In this document: one piece after another, positions 12,134 to 23,044 of the stretch
How the letters are laid out: every line of letters starts with the position of its first letter
Position numbering within the stretch: the first letter of the stretch is position 1
Assembly (NCBI RefSeq): GCF_024139115.2
Contig: NC_085140.1
Span: 234,238,371-234,302,370 of the forward strand
Source of the DNA: Armigeres subalbatus
Taxonomy: Eukaryota; Arthropoda; Insecta; Diptera; Culicidae
Direction of reading: 5' to 3'
DNA: 64,000 nucleotides
Program-made: the position numbers and the translations under genes
Notes under the pieces: generated by a model
What the model saw: only the letters and a program-made list of their open reading frames with translations
The model's database searches: none
What the model was told of the DNA's origin: nothing

Positions 12134-12197
12134 TTTTTTTTTTTTTTTTTGTCTTTATTATAGAGGTTTTCAGCCCTTGGCTGGCTTACCTCTTAGA
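12134..12197 (-). mobile_element. Tiny hairpin retroposon, copy A
   Basis: This 64-bp insertion sits inside ORF1 of the I-like element. Sense (minus) strand order: stem arm AGAGGT, inner AGCC/GGCT hairpin, closing arm ACCTCT, then ATAATAAAGAC and 17 A. It is flanked by a 12-bp direct repeat ACGCAGAAAGAA at 12122-12133 and 12198-12209. Deleting insert plus one repeat restores the ORF1 frame, so it is a real retroposition event after the I-like element arrived. Confidence 0.85.
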
Positions 12198-12748
12198 ACG
12201 CAGAAAGAATCAGACGGCGAATAAATCCGCTTCTCTCCCTCCTGCGACACCGAATACATTTGCTTGCAATCCAGTATCCCAACAGCAGTCAAAGAAACGT
12301 TCTTGAAACGACCGACACCTTGTTTCAAGTCGTCGCACGTCATACTTCCCTCCATCACCACCCCCGCGATCTCACACACTGCTGACGGTAAATACACCTT
12401 ATATTCGAGAGTGAAAAGCTCACAGGTGGCAATCTCGTTGGCCTGTTTGCGATCACTGACCGTGACGCGAAGCTTACTGGACCCAACCATGTCAATGGTC
12501 GTGACAGACGAAAATCGCTTTTCCAGATCTTTGCTGATCTGGCTGATATTCAAGCGTTTGCCTTTGGGTCGAAAGAAAACAACGTACGGCCCACTAGAGT
12601 CGGGAGGGTAGGCCTTGTGGCGAGGGTTCGTAGGGGAAACATTGGTGTTGCTAATGTCCATTTTGTTTTGGCTCGCTACACCGGAATGCAACAAAACATT
12701 ATTATTTACGGAGTACGATGTACCCCCGCCATCGTCGCCTTCGCGCAT

Positions 12749-13382
12749 TGCGGATATAAAATGTCTCGCAGCAGCGAGGCACACACAATTAGACACTTAT
12801 CACAGGGGAAGAGAAAAAAAAATAACGAGCGAAAAAATAGGGGAAAATAGTGAGAGAAAAAAAACAGACTTGGTTCAACTGATCAAAAAGACGGGAAAAA
12901 GGGGAATCAGAGAAGAGACTAAATAATATACTCAGCTTTCACACTACTGTGTCACCGGCTAGTGGTTGTGGCAGCACACACCGAACGGACGGTCACTCGC
13001 CCGAGGCGCGATTGAAGCCAACCACGCTGTATATGTTACTGTTCGTAACAAGAACAACACTGCAGCTTGGCGGGTGGTGGCGGGACGGTAGCGTCTGTGT
13101 TGGTCGAGGCGCACGATCACTGATAATGGTGGTGGCACTGTCGGCGTGGGGAGATGATGACTGCGCCCACGTGACGATGGATGTCGAAGAATATTGCAAA
13201 AAACTACGATGATGCACTTTGCTGGTGGTAACTTATTTGCTATAAGTAAGCACCACTTTCACACTAGCACTGCGATTTAAAAGGCTTCGGTAAAAAACCC
13301 GTTCTTTAGGAAAAACCCGAAATATAAATCGACCGTACGCGGACTACGAACTGCCTCGCACGGATGCTCGACGTGGAATAGT
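12749..13382 (-). promoter_or_regulatory. 5' UTR and presumed internal promoter of the I-like element
   Basis: The region lies between the duplicated target and the ORF1 ATG. Non-LTR elements of this group carry an internal Pol II promoter here. I see no firm initiator or downstream element, so this is positional inference. It is more G+C-rich than its flanks over 12950-13170. Confidence 0.4.
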
Positions 13383-13392
13383 TTTCTGTCAC
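13383..13392. repeat. Target-site duplication, 5' side of the I-like element
   Basis: This is an exact copy of 7191-7200 and fixes the 5' end of the element at 13382, supporting a full-length insertion. Confidence 0.85.
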
Positions 13393-16300
13393 TATACTAT
13401 GCTAAAACATTTCTACACGACTATGGTATAATTCCATATGAAAAGGAACTATTGGGTTCAAAAGAGATTAATTACAATGGGTTGCAAATCGGATGGACAT
13501 TAGTAATGATTATTTTATGAAAGTTAAAACTTGAAGGTCGAAAAGTCCCCTTCAAGGCCTTTGCGCAACCTCTAAACTTCAATATTTTTTAGCATTAGCA
13601 TTGTTACGGTGTAATTCGTATATTGGACTGTTGGACACCAGTGATACTCATGTTTTTCTTTTGAGATCCTTATCTAGAATGCTATCAGAAATCAAAAAAG
13701 GGAGTGGTCCTTGATTCCAGTCTTGGACAAAAATATCAAAAGCATGAGGATTACTACTCCTGGCCACGCCCATCTTCACCGTAGCTTGGGAGGGGAGGAA
13801 GTGTTGATGTAATACTTACTTAACGAGAGGCCACCGACTTAGCGACACCCTCATGAGTACCACGGAGTTTGATAATGAGGAATGTATTCGTTGGGTCAGG
13901 ATTTGCCTGCAGCTGGCAATGTAACCATGGTAGATCTTACTCCGCGACACACCACGTAAAGGTGTCTACCCAGCGTTACGGGTAGACCTCTAAACTTCAA
14001 TATTTTGGGCTCAAACTCTGAGGCTACTCTTTTAGAGCCATGAGAAAGCGTTTAGGCAAACGAATTTCAGGTTTCGGAAACATTCGAAAAATAAAATTGG
14101 TTTTGAACAACAAACATTACCAGCTACGATGGGAGTCAGCTTTCTGCCCTCCTTCTCTTGAGGAGAAGAAAAGAAAAAGTAACTAAGGATATACTGTGGC
14201 CACCCAGATCGACTAACACGAGCGCTCAATCTTTTATGACCTCATGAAGTAACACAGAGACAGACATTATAATAAGGTAATATTGTTTCTATTTTTCAGA
14301 ATGCTTTCAAACCTTAAAAAACGATAGCTTGGGTTGACTAAGATCAATACAATTGACAACATAATCAAGGTTAATTAGCCTATGTTTTTGCACAAAGTCA
14401 GCATACCTTGTGTTGCTGAAAAAGGAATACTTGGATTACATAATTATGTGATGTTTGTCTAAGACTAGAGGTGAAATTGCTTCAACAAAGTTAATACATT
14501 AAGCTCTGCTCGTTACAATTCATACATTTGTAGGCGTCTGCCAAACGCAACCTTGAAATTTTCAGCAACGGTTAGGGTCATTACAATTCAATGTTTTGAC
14601 AAGGTGCCGAAAACACTGTATCCGTTAGGCGTGATGCTCATTGTTTCCCAACCATAACATCCAAAACTGTTTTTTGTGGAGCTTCGGCACCTACGTATCA
14701 CATCTACAAAAGAGCCTATTGTGACTGAAGAGGCAACGTCCGACGACCATCAGAGCGTAGAGCACCCTTCACCGCGACCACTAGCTCTGTTATGCGAGCA
14801 TATCTCATCTAGGCTAAAGGACCGAACAGTCTAACAACGAAGATGACGACGTCTTCGTCCGATGATGAAAGGCTTCTTTTTTCTTCCAATTCTACTTGTT
14901 ATTGTTTACCTTGACGGGATGCTGCAACTAAGCGACGACGATGGCAGTGCGGGGAGGCACCTGCCCGGCGACCATTTTGGACTTAATACATACCAGTCGT
15001 TCACGAATCCAACAGCCCAATGGGTAGCATCGCTTGATCTCGGTTTCCCATGGCATCGTATCTCCCGATTTGGCCGATTGTGAATGGAAGGCAACGCCAA
15101 AAGCAGAGAACCGTGCACATGTTGTGTAGCAAAGCATTACCAACCCAATAAGATTTTGAGCGTCGTTCGAACGTCTTCTCCTCTGACCACAATAGCTGGG
15201 ACGTTCGGAATCGATGTCGACAGTTAGGCTGTCAAGCGATAATCAAATTTACGAACCAACAGTGAGTGAAAATGGGAGAATTAAAGACATGTTATTACCG
15301 GCTGGAACCTGTTGCTGAATGTTTTCCGAGGGTCGTTCCATGGAATAGAAAAGAAACCACAACTCACAATCATCCTGCGAAATTTTAAACTTACATAAAA
15401 AAAATTAAGTAAATTGTAGACACGCCTCAGTGCGATAATGTTCGAGTTAGAGATGCATTAATGAAAACATATTTATAGCATCCACTGCACTAGATGACAT
15501 GGAATGGCTAACGTATTGAATAAATTGTGAGATTTGTGCCGTCCGTCACAATAAGGCGTGTAATCCGTGCGCTGGTACAAGCATCTTATAGCGGGATTTA
15601 GGTTCTCCTCCAATCATGACTCCATCGTAGATCAAACAGCATCCCCACATATCACCTACCGGCCAGTGTGCCACATTGTGGATGCTGGTAGTGAAATTGA
15701 AAATGGATTTCGAGGCCACCGCAGATTGTCCACCGGCAGCACCGTGAACTTCCTCGATTGTAATTTGCCAGCCACGCCACACGGCAACAGCAGTGGCACT
15801 GGTAGTCACCCATCAGATAGACATACATTAGGCGCCTCTAATTGATTTAATTTATAGCTGGCGGGAACAGAGAGTTGCCTGGTTTCCTTCCTCTCTGGAT
15901 TGCGGCGGTGACTAACGCCCAGGGGGTACCATCATCCATTACCAATCTTAGCTGGCGAAGCTATGGCTCAATTACAACCAGATCACTTTCTATTGCGCAC
16001 ACGAAACCTGAAATGGCGCGACCCGCCCCGTTCGGCTGCACTGGAAGTGTTATATTTCACGGTTGTCCGCTGGAAAGTAGAATCTGGTTTACGCAATCTG
16101 CTCGGAGGGTCGAGGTGACATCTTCAGTCTCGCTGCACGCGGGATTGGTTTTATCTTAAAGACAGTTTTCCTCCTCCTCCGGATCGGACCATTAGAAGGA
16201 GAGAAACTGTGTCACTGCGGTCGTGTATTGATTTCCAATTACCCATGCAAATGTATGTCTTCATTTCCTTTTCAGTGCCTTCGATGGTGCATCTGAATGT

Positions 16301-17438
16301 TTTGCAAACGCATGACATGCAAATGGGGTCTGTCAGATGCATCATATTTATTGAAATTTAAAGTGATTTGTGATGATGCATGTTGTGACAGTGTATTAAT
16401 AATTTACATAGACGGATAAAAAACGTTTGTCTTTTTTTAATCAATTTTCAAGACAGCTGTTGTGAAAATTGGATCTCAAAAAAATCGGATCTCAAAAGTT
16501 CCCAAAAATCATCTCACTCAATTGTAAATTTACATCATCTTCTTATTCTTCTATGGCATTGAACACTAAGCTGTGAGGTGGAAATGTGTTTGTTGTTCCC
16601 CGTATATGTGCGAGTGAACCATTATATTAATCACAAGCCTCCCGGAATTCAAAACCAAATGCAGTCGCGTTTTGAAGAGCACCCCATTCAAAACTGGGGC
16701 CTCAAATGTCATTTGTATTAATATTACAGCTTTGCTGCGTCGTCTGCTTGTCCTTAAAAAGCGCGTCTTTTAACCTACAGCACAACATATGTTTTAATTC
16801 AATCGCAAACCAATCGTCAACTTGTCGATTGTTGCCCAACGCTCAGCTACGCCTTTTGCCTGTTACGTCTCCAACACTTATTTTATATTTCCCGAGTGCG
16901 TAGCACAGCACCTTTTATGATTAAAGTCATCATCGCGTCGAATGTTTTCTTTACCTCTGCCTTTCCCTTCTCCACCCTACGTTTCAGATTTCGGATCGCT
17001 TATTTCACAATGCGCCAATTACGATCGTGGCTTGCTATGTCGTATTATTTCTTTCAATCTGACAGGTACCTACTTTTAATAAATCACTTGAGCCGGAGAT
17101 AACTGAGCTTTGACAGCCGGCAAGGTGCCGCATTCAAGAAACAGAAAGGCGTCCTACGATTCTTTTTTCGAAAGAATTCATCTCCTCTTCGCTTTACGGT
17201 TTTTCGCAGCGACCCCAAAGGAGCATGGATTATCCCCTCACTTTCGAGAGTATTGCAGAATTGGGTAAAAAAAAGTCCATCAAGCATCAAGGTTTAAATG
17301 TGTCAAATTCAGCGGAACACACTTATGTCATTGGACATCTGTCCCTATGTTTATCTCATTAAGTGAGTGTGATCGTGACAAACACCAATAATTTAAAAGA
17401 AATACATTCAATGGTCAATGAACTAGCAAAAACTGACT
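13393..17438. other. No recognised gene; possible conserved or unannotated DNA
   Basis: No known protein family is visible. Positions 15546-16160 are more G+C-rich than the surroundings. They hold a minus-strand frame (15546-15809) and neighbouring open stretches, but the frame breaks repeatedly and matches nothing I know. Positions 14700-15240 are similar. They could be a diverged exon, an untranslated region or regulatory DNA in a large intron. Positions 13929-13983 match 18094-18130 in inverted orientation. Confidence 0.35.
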
Positions 17439-17489
17439 TTTTTGTATCTTTATTAGGGAGACTTTCAGTCCTAGGCTGGCTCGTCTCCG
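17439..17489 (-). mobile_element. Tiny hairpin retroposon, copy B
   Basis: This is a 51-bp insertion. On the minus strand it reads GGAGAC, an inner AGCC...GACT pairing with one mismatch, GTCTCC, then CTAATAAAGAT and a short A-rich tail. A 10-bp direct repeat AAAACTGACT flanks it at 17429-17438 and 17490-17499. It is otherwise the same design as copies A and C. Confidence 0.82.
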
Positions 17490-17734
17490 AAAACTGACTA
17501 TTGCTCAATTCAATTACACACTCTAATGTCTTGTAATATCGCAGTTTTGTTCCAAAATTGTTCCAAAAAATTGATTAAAATCTCACCGATTTTTACCGAT
17601 GTCCATCTCATTTAGTATGACAATATGAATTTTTCACAAAGGAGGACAATGAGCTTTATTCTTAACGAGAAGGAAAAAAAAAGTTGACGGGATGTCATGG
17701 GGTCAGCTTTGATCGACCCCTGAGGCTTTGACGG

Positions 17735-17990
17735 CCGTTTAGATCCCTAGCAATGATAGAACTTTCCTCTATCGTAGTTAGCTACACGTTCGCCTTATAT
17801 GCGGATGGGTTCGATTCACAGCCCCCCAACAACCCCTCATCCAGTCTTTGGAAGACAACGAACACAGCGGATGGTGCAATGAGGGACGCCCGTCCAACGC
17901 TTGGTCATCTACCAGTAGCCGAGACACTTGTTCTCTTCAGATGTATTCATCTAATGTATTCAATTGATGGCAACTAAATAATGGCTTTTC
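17735..17990 (+). mobile_element. tRNA-derived SINE-like unit
   Basis: A near-perfect Pol III B box GGTTCGATTCA lies at 17808-17818, with an A-box-like TAGCTACACGTT 40 bp upstream to its start (17779-17790). Sequence unlike a tRNA acceptor stem follows, and there is no anticodon-arm cloverleaf, so it is not a tRNA gene. SINEs of this type (for example Feilai) are known from Aedes. Family and exact ends were not determined. Confidence 0.5.
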
Positions 17991-19269
17991 ACTATGGGCT
18001 GGCGGTCTATCGGTCTTCCACACTTCTACTTTCCGAAATATCTGCAGTACGAGTCTCCAGTTGTTCAATGAATAACTTTCAGTCGGCGTGTTTCCCGTAA
18101 TGCAGGGTAGACACCTTTACGTGAAGATCTACTATGATCTATTATGATCTACCGGGCAGCAGGGACTATGTCCAAGGGCTTGACGATCCCTCCCCACACG
18201 CAAGAAAATTGACTCCTTAAATGTATGTGTAACGACATATACGTGGCTCATATTTTCGTTCTTATTGATTTTATTTGTCCGTTATATCCATCATACTTGT
18301 GGCACATACCTTGTGCGCTCGACTTAAATAAAATGCTTCATTGAATGTGCCCCGAGAATTCGCCGACCAACAGATCTGGTGGAGTCAAGTCAAACAAAAA
18401 AAGGCGCTTTTAGAAATCTAAAGTTGCGGCTGCTGCTGTTCACCACATTTCTACTGCGTTGAAAAAAATGCGAGTTAGCATTCAATTCTATAGCTTCTTA
18501 CTTTGAAATGGTAAGTAAATTAGGTATTATTATTATTAAGGAAGCGACCATAATATACAATTGTACTCACACAGTGCTTCGTAAAAATCCGCCGATGGAG
18601 TTAGCTGCTGGTAAACAGGAAGCAATTCGGAATTCCATCGTCCAATGTTTCTGTCCTGAAATATGCTGCTGATCCGGAGAAAGAGCTCCTGCCCCGGATG
18701 CTGGAAACAAAAAACGTGTTTCCATTTTGCAGATCATGCAAAGCACAATCACCGTATTCCAAATTTCGGTTTCGTCGTCATACTTTCGGATTTCCAGTAA
18801 ATTGTTTCGAATTCCTCAGTAGCTGATCCAGAAGATCGAAGTGCTCATCGGATTCAAACAGTTTAACCATTAGCGTTAAGGCCCAAACACAATGTCAGCG
18901 GAACGGCAACGGAAACGGCAAATACCATACACTTTTATTTTTCATTTTCATTAATAAACATGTGTCTTGTACTCATTAAAATTTCTCTATGTTTATATTG
19001 TTCGTTCTTTCATAAACGTATATATTTCATAAACGTATCATAAACGTATAATAAAATAGTAAATATAAGACAAAAACCAGCGATTGAAATGATTTGATAA
19101 ATGAATTTATTATGTGTCATCTTCATGAATCCCATTTACTACACTAATGAATTTGATGAAAATGAAGATTGGAGGTTATCCATTGAATTCACACATACCT
19201 TTCATAGGATTAACCCCATTGCAAAAATCCATGTGGGTTTACACATAAATCGAATGACCATTTTGTCTT
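17991..19269. other. No gene recognised
   Basis: A+T-rich DNA with no credible coding frame. Positions 18094-18130 are an inverted match to 13929-13983. Minus-strand frame 18567-18752 has no recognisable features. Confidence 0.4.
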
Positions 19270-20035
19270 GAGTGCAGGCCATCTGCAAGTTGTGGCGCCT
19301 GCCTAGGATGTGGTGGGGTTTGACAGTGGGCCCTGTTAAACCTCTATAAAAAGCTGCATGTATCCGCAAGTAGGCTCCGCCAAAGCGACCGTGTGCCGCT
19401 CAAAGCGCACAAGCCCAAGTCCTGGTGTTAGGTGGGACGCTAAACAGCCCTGACACGACGGCCCTCCGACGAGACAGGAGGTTTGCGCAGGTCTAATAAG
19501 CCGCCTTTAAAAACAACTATTACGAACGACATAGAAGATAATACGACTTGATACAATAGGCAACGACCTAGGTGACGAATAAAGGATCACGATTGGAAGC
19601 TTGGAACATGGAACTGCAAGTCGCTTGGTTTCGCAGGTTGCGACAGGATAATCTACGATGAATTACATCCCCGCAACTTCGATGTCGTAGCGCTGCAGGA
19701 AATCTGCTGGACAGGACAGGAAGTGTGGAAAAGCGGGCATCGAGCGGCTACCTTCTACCAAAGCTGTGGCACCACCAACGAGCTGGGAACCGGCTTCATA
19801 GTGCTGGGAAAGATGCGCCAACGCGTGATTGGGTGGCATCCAATCAACGCAAGGATGTGCAAGCTAAGGATAAAATGCCGTTTCTTCAACTATAGCATCA
19901 TCAACGTGCACTGCCCACACGAAGGGAGATCCGACGACGAGAAAGAAGCGTTCTATGCGCAGCTGGAGCAGACATACGATGGATGCCCACTGCGGGACGT
20001 CAAAATCGTCATCGGTGACATGAACGCTCAGGTAG
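19270..20035 (+). mobile_element. RTE-type retrotransposon, 5' part (5' UTR and endonuclease)
   Basis: Positions 19270-19585 look like the element's 5' UTR. From about 19590 the plus strand encodes an APE-type endonuclease: the TWNCKSLG start, LQEICWTG with the catalytic glutamate, and GDMNAQV near 20020. The domain stops before the SDH catalytic motif, because a gypsy element begins at 20036. One early frame break is visible before 19723. The reverse transcriptase part resumes at about 21843, so 19270-23030 is one RTE copy with a gap and an insertion. The clade is assigned from motif style. Confidence 0.7.
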
Positions 20036-20135
20036 TGTAGGATCATAGTAATCGATGCTTTTATAATTGTCAATTGTTATTCGTCAATAAATCATAATCA
20101 ATTTGATCGCCAAGCAGAAAGGACGCGTTTCTACA
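20036..20135 (+). repeat. Short 5' LTR of the gypsy element
   Basis: A 100-bp segment starts TGTAG and ends CTACA, contains AATAAA at about 20087, and is followed after two bases by a tRNA primer site. The 3' LTR is missing, so the limits rest on TG/CA ends and the primer site. Confidence 0.65.
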
Positions 20136-20137
20136 AT

Positions 20138-20150
20138 TGGCGACGAGGAT
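20138..20150 (+). promoter_or_regulatory. Primer-binding site, tRNA-Ser type
   Basis: TGGCGACGAGGAT directly follows the LTR. It is the complement expected for the 3' end of an insect tRNA-Ser, used as minus-strand primer by several Ty3/gypsy lineages including mag. Confidence 0.7.
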
Positions 20151-20181
20151 ACATTTTCAAGCCTCTAGCTTAACGAGTAGA

Positions 20182-21842
20182 ATGGCTTGGCCAATGGTAG
20201 GTAAACCAAAATATGGAAAACGGATCCCAAGGATTTGCCTAGACAGGATGCTTGAATCTGGCTTCTTTTAGGGATGTCTTCTCTTAGTTTAGTAACCTAG
20301 AAAGACATATTTTGAGTTGTAGTTCTTAGGGATGAAGTCCACATTATGAATTAGTTTCTAATGGGATCCCGGAAATACAGAAAAGCTCAATTAATTTATC
20401 TTTCTAGTAACTTGGAACTAAGAGAACCCGAAGAGCAGAGGTGAGACCAATTCATAGAATGTCTCAATAGATAAACCTAATTGATTCTCAAGGCGAGAAT
20501 AAGCTAAGAAAGTATGAGATTACTTGTTAAAAATGATGACTTTCTAATTGCAAGGCGGAGAATTGTAAGCTGAGCTATATTCTGGAACCCTAAAGATTTG
20601 GATAACAAGAAATAGTGGAAGACTACAATCTGAGCTTAAGTTTCGAAACCCGGAAAACCGGGATGGCTTTCGGAAACTTAGTAAAGTGGATAGCAGCCAT
20701 CTGAATTACAGTTTTGATATCTGATAGCGCTGCTGCTTGTTGAAACTGGTAATGGAAGATGACAGCTTGAACTGTTCCTGTGGGGATCCGTTGGGAAAAT
20801 GAAAGAGAGTCGTCCATGTAGCGAAGCCCAATTGGATTGGGATGATCTTCGCAGTAAGAATTAAACACCAAAACTTATTTTATACAGGTTAATCAAATCG
20901 TACCGCCATTTGTGGAGGAGGCTGAAGGCTGTAATGCCCTCCGGTGGGAAAAATGGAGAGAACACTTTGACGCTTATCTGCTATGGAAAAATGTCGAAGA
21001 GCACGAAGAGAAATTGAGAACTCTGATGCTTTTGGGGACCTGATGTCAGGAAGGATATCATAAATAATCGTTACCGTGCAGCCCTAGATTTGTTGGATGA
21101 ATATTTTGTTCCTTGTGTCTCTAAGGCCTACGAAAACAGAAGTTCCGGCAAATGGTTCCAGGCGCGAAGGAAAAGCTGAATGCGTTTGTTGTGAAGCTTC
21201 GTCAACAAGCCGCCAACTGCAATTATGGAAATCAAACTGAAAGCATAATCGTCGATCAAATTATCACCACAACAAAAAATCCAGAGCTGAGGAAGAAATG
21301 TTTAGAGAAAGACCGATCACTTGACGAAGTACTGGCAATCGGTCGTTCACTCGAATCGGTTGCAATGCAACTTGCCGTGTGGGACCAAAATGAAACCAAA
21401 CTCAAACTCAACGATGTGCAAAATGACTCTGGAAATTCAGTTCTTGAAGTCAAGATATTCAAGAACAAGAACAAACAAACAGGACATTTCGTTAGATGCT
21501 GTTTCCTGCGAAAGAAGAAGACTGAAGTAACCGGGGAACAACATAAGAAATACAAGCGAATCATTCGACAAGTTGAAGGCTCGTCTGCGCAAGAAAAAGC
21601 AACTAATGATGAATCGGATGTCTTCAATTTGCTCCATCTTGGATCAAAGCGATCAGTCAACGTTAAAGTAGGAGGTGTACCAATCCCATTCATAATCGAT
21701 ACTGGCGCGGACGTGGACATTTTGAGCGAGAGTGATTGCCGTATATTGAAACATGTCGGTTTTGGAGCGAATGCAGTTCGGAAAGGAAGTTCAAAAGTTT
21801 TCAAGGCATACGGTTCAAACATTCCACTAACCATCCGCAGGA
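20182..21842 (+). pseudogene. Gag and protease of the 20-kb gypsy element, broken
   Basis: An ATG at 20182 begins a five-codon exon that ends at a GTAGGT donor (20197). A TTATACAG acceptor ends at 20887, and the frame continues in phase 0 into a Gag-like block. Unspliced, the ATG frame soon stops. Gag is broken by a stop after 21040 and further shifts up to about 21150, then runs openly from 21152 to the end. The zinc knuckle is degraded (a GHFVRC remnant). The protease active site IDTGADVD is at about 21697-21720. The fusion to RTE sequence begins about 21843. Confidence 0.65.
20197..20887 (+). other. Candidate intron just after the Gag start codon
   Basis: A 691-nt segment from GTAGGT to a TTATACAG acceptor. 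Removal joins the ATG exon to the Gag frame in phase 0. The prediction rests on splice consensus and frame only. A leader intron of similar position and size is predicted in the gypsy element at 26.4-31.8 kb. Confidence 0.5.
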
Positions 21843-23030
21843 GTCCATCTCCCAAATTTTATGCCGCCGACTAACACCAATTGCAAGAGAGTGGGGGGCA
21901 GTACCAAGCGGAATTTATGGGTGAACGCTCTACCACAGACCAGGTGTTCGCCATACGTCAGGTATTGCAGAAATGCCGCGAATACAACGTGCCCACACAT
22001 CATCTATTTATCGACTTCAAAGCCGCATATGATACAATCGATCGGGACCAGCTATGGCAGCTAATGCACGAAACGGATTTCCGGTGCGTAGTTCGAGTTT
22101 CAGGGGCATTCTCGAGTCCCTTCGAAACGCTTAGAGGGTTACGGCAAGGTGATGGTCTTTCGTGTCTGCTATTCAACATCGCTTTAGAGGGAGTATTACG
22201 AAGGGCAGGGATTGACACGAGTGGTACGATTTTCCCGAAGTCCGTCCAGTTATTTGGATTCGCCGACGACATTGATATCATGGTACGTAACTTTGAGAGG
22301 ATGGAGGAAGCCTACATCCGACTGAAAAGCGAAGCTAAACGGATTGGACTAGTGATCAACACGTCGAAGACGACCTCAAGAGAGGTCAATGTAAGCCGCC
22401 CACCACGAGTTTCTATCGGTGGTGACGAAATCGAGGTGGTTGAAGAATTCGTGTACTTGGGATCATTGGTGACCGCCGATAACGATACCAGTAGAGAAAT
22501 TAGGAGGCGCATAGTGGCTGGAAATCGTAAGTACTTTGGACTCCGCAAGACGCTCCGATCGAATAGAGTTCGCCACCGTACCAAACTGACTATCTACAAA
22601 ACGCTTATAAGACCGGTAGTTCTCTACGGACACGAGACCTGGACGATGATCGTGGAGGACCAACGCGCACTGGGAGTTTTTGAAAGAAAGGTGTTGCGTA
22701 CCATCTATGGTGGGGTGCAGATGGCGGACGGAACGTGGAGGAGGCGAATGAACCATCGATCGTTCACGCCGCGAAAATCGGAAGACTGCGGTGGGCCGGG
22801 CACGTAGCCAGAATGTCGGACAGTAATCCGGTGAAAATGGTTCTCGACAACGATCCGACGGGAACAAGAAGGCGAGGTGCACAGCGGGCAAGGTGGATCG
22901 ATCAGGTAAAGGACGATTTGCGGACCCTCCGCAGACTGCGTGGTTGGTGAAGTGCAGCCATGGACCGAGCTGAATGGAGAAGACTTTTATATGCAGCACA
23001 GACCCCTCCGGCCTTAGTCTGATTCTAAAT
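21843..23030 (+). mobile_element. RTE-type retrotransposon, RT part and 3' tail
   Basis: Plus-strand frame 21881-22807 encodes RTE reverse transcriptase: GERSTTDQVF, FIDFKAAYDT, LRQGDGLSCLLFNIALEG and the catalytic FADDIDIM, then thumb motifs ending GHETW. A shifted frame (22735-22950) carries the C-terminal WAGHVARM and RWIDQVKDDLRTLRRLRGW motifs. The 3' end is (TAAA)n at about 23025-23035. Other copies of this 3' region lie at 32877-32974 and 55700-56232. The copy is dead because of frameshifts and the missing linker. Confidence 0.82.
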
Positions 23031-23044
23031 AAATAAATCTACTA

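Larger units (their letters stand above)
11257..12748 (-). pseudogene. I-like ORF1: Gag-like RNA-binding protein, broken
   Basis: ORF1 packages element RNA. The ATG at 12748 is the first in frame. The N-terminal half (to 12210) has an RRM-like Gag domain (GPYVVFFRPKG near its start, then KLRVTVSDRKQANEI). The middle (11845-12111) has three zinc knuckles in cysteine-rich sequence (CVHCKQLGHTAQYC, CASCGEKHVEGAC and CVYCNESPPHALEAC). The C-terminal tail (11257-11799) is proline-rich and ends in a hydrophobic region. Three lesions break it: a 64-bp retroposon at 12134-12197, a frameshift near 11865, and an in-frame TAA at 11800-11802. Without them the blocks run in one direction and order, as in other I-type elements. 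Confidence 0.82.
7201..13382 (-). mobile_element. Complete I-like non-LTR retrotransposon (6.18 kb)
   Basis: The element runs 5' to 3' on the minus strand from 13382 to a poly(A) tail (poly-T at 7201-7214). It is bounded by a 10-bp target duplication TTTCTGTCAC at 7191-7200 and 13383-13392. It holds a 5' UTR (about 630 bp), ORF1 with zinc knuckles, ORF2 with endonuclease, reverse transcriptase, RNase H and a terminal zinc-binding motif, and a 3' UTR. The RNase H domain plus ORF1 type place it in the I superfamily (I or LOA group; MosquI-like families are known from Aedes), but I cannot name the family. Both ORFs are broken, so this copy is not autonomous. Confidence 0.88.
20036..21842 (+). 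mobile_element. 5' half of a Ty3/gypsy LTR element inside RTE
   Basis: The segment has a short 5' LTR, primer-binding site, leader, a broken gag and the start of the protease, then stops. RT, RNase H, integrase and the 3' LTR are absent. The missing RTE middle suggests one later deletion that removed the gypsy 3' half together with the RTE endonuclease-RT junction. The left flank ends GGTAG (20031-20035); the partner duplication is lost. Confidence 0.75.

Noticed and set aside
17779..17850. A functional tRNA gene
   Set aside because: B box is good but no full cloverleaf or Pol III terminator is visible; a SINE head fits better.
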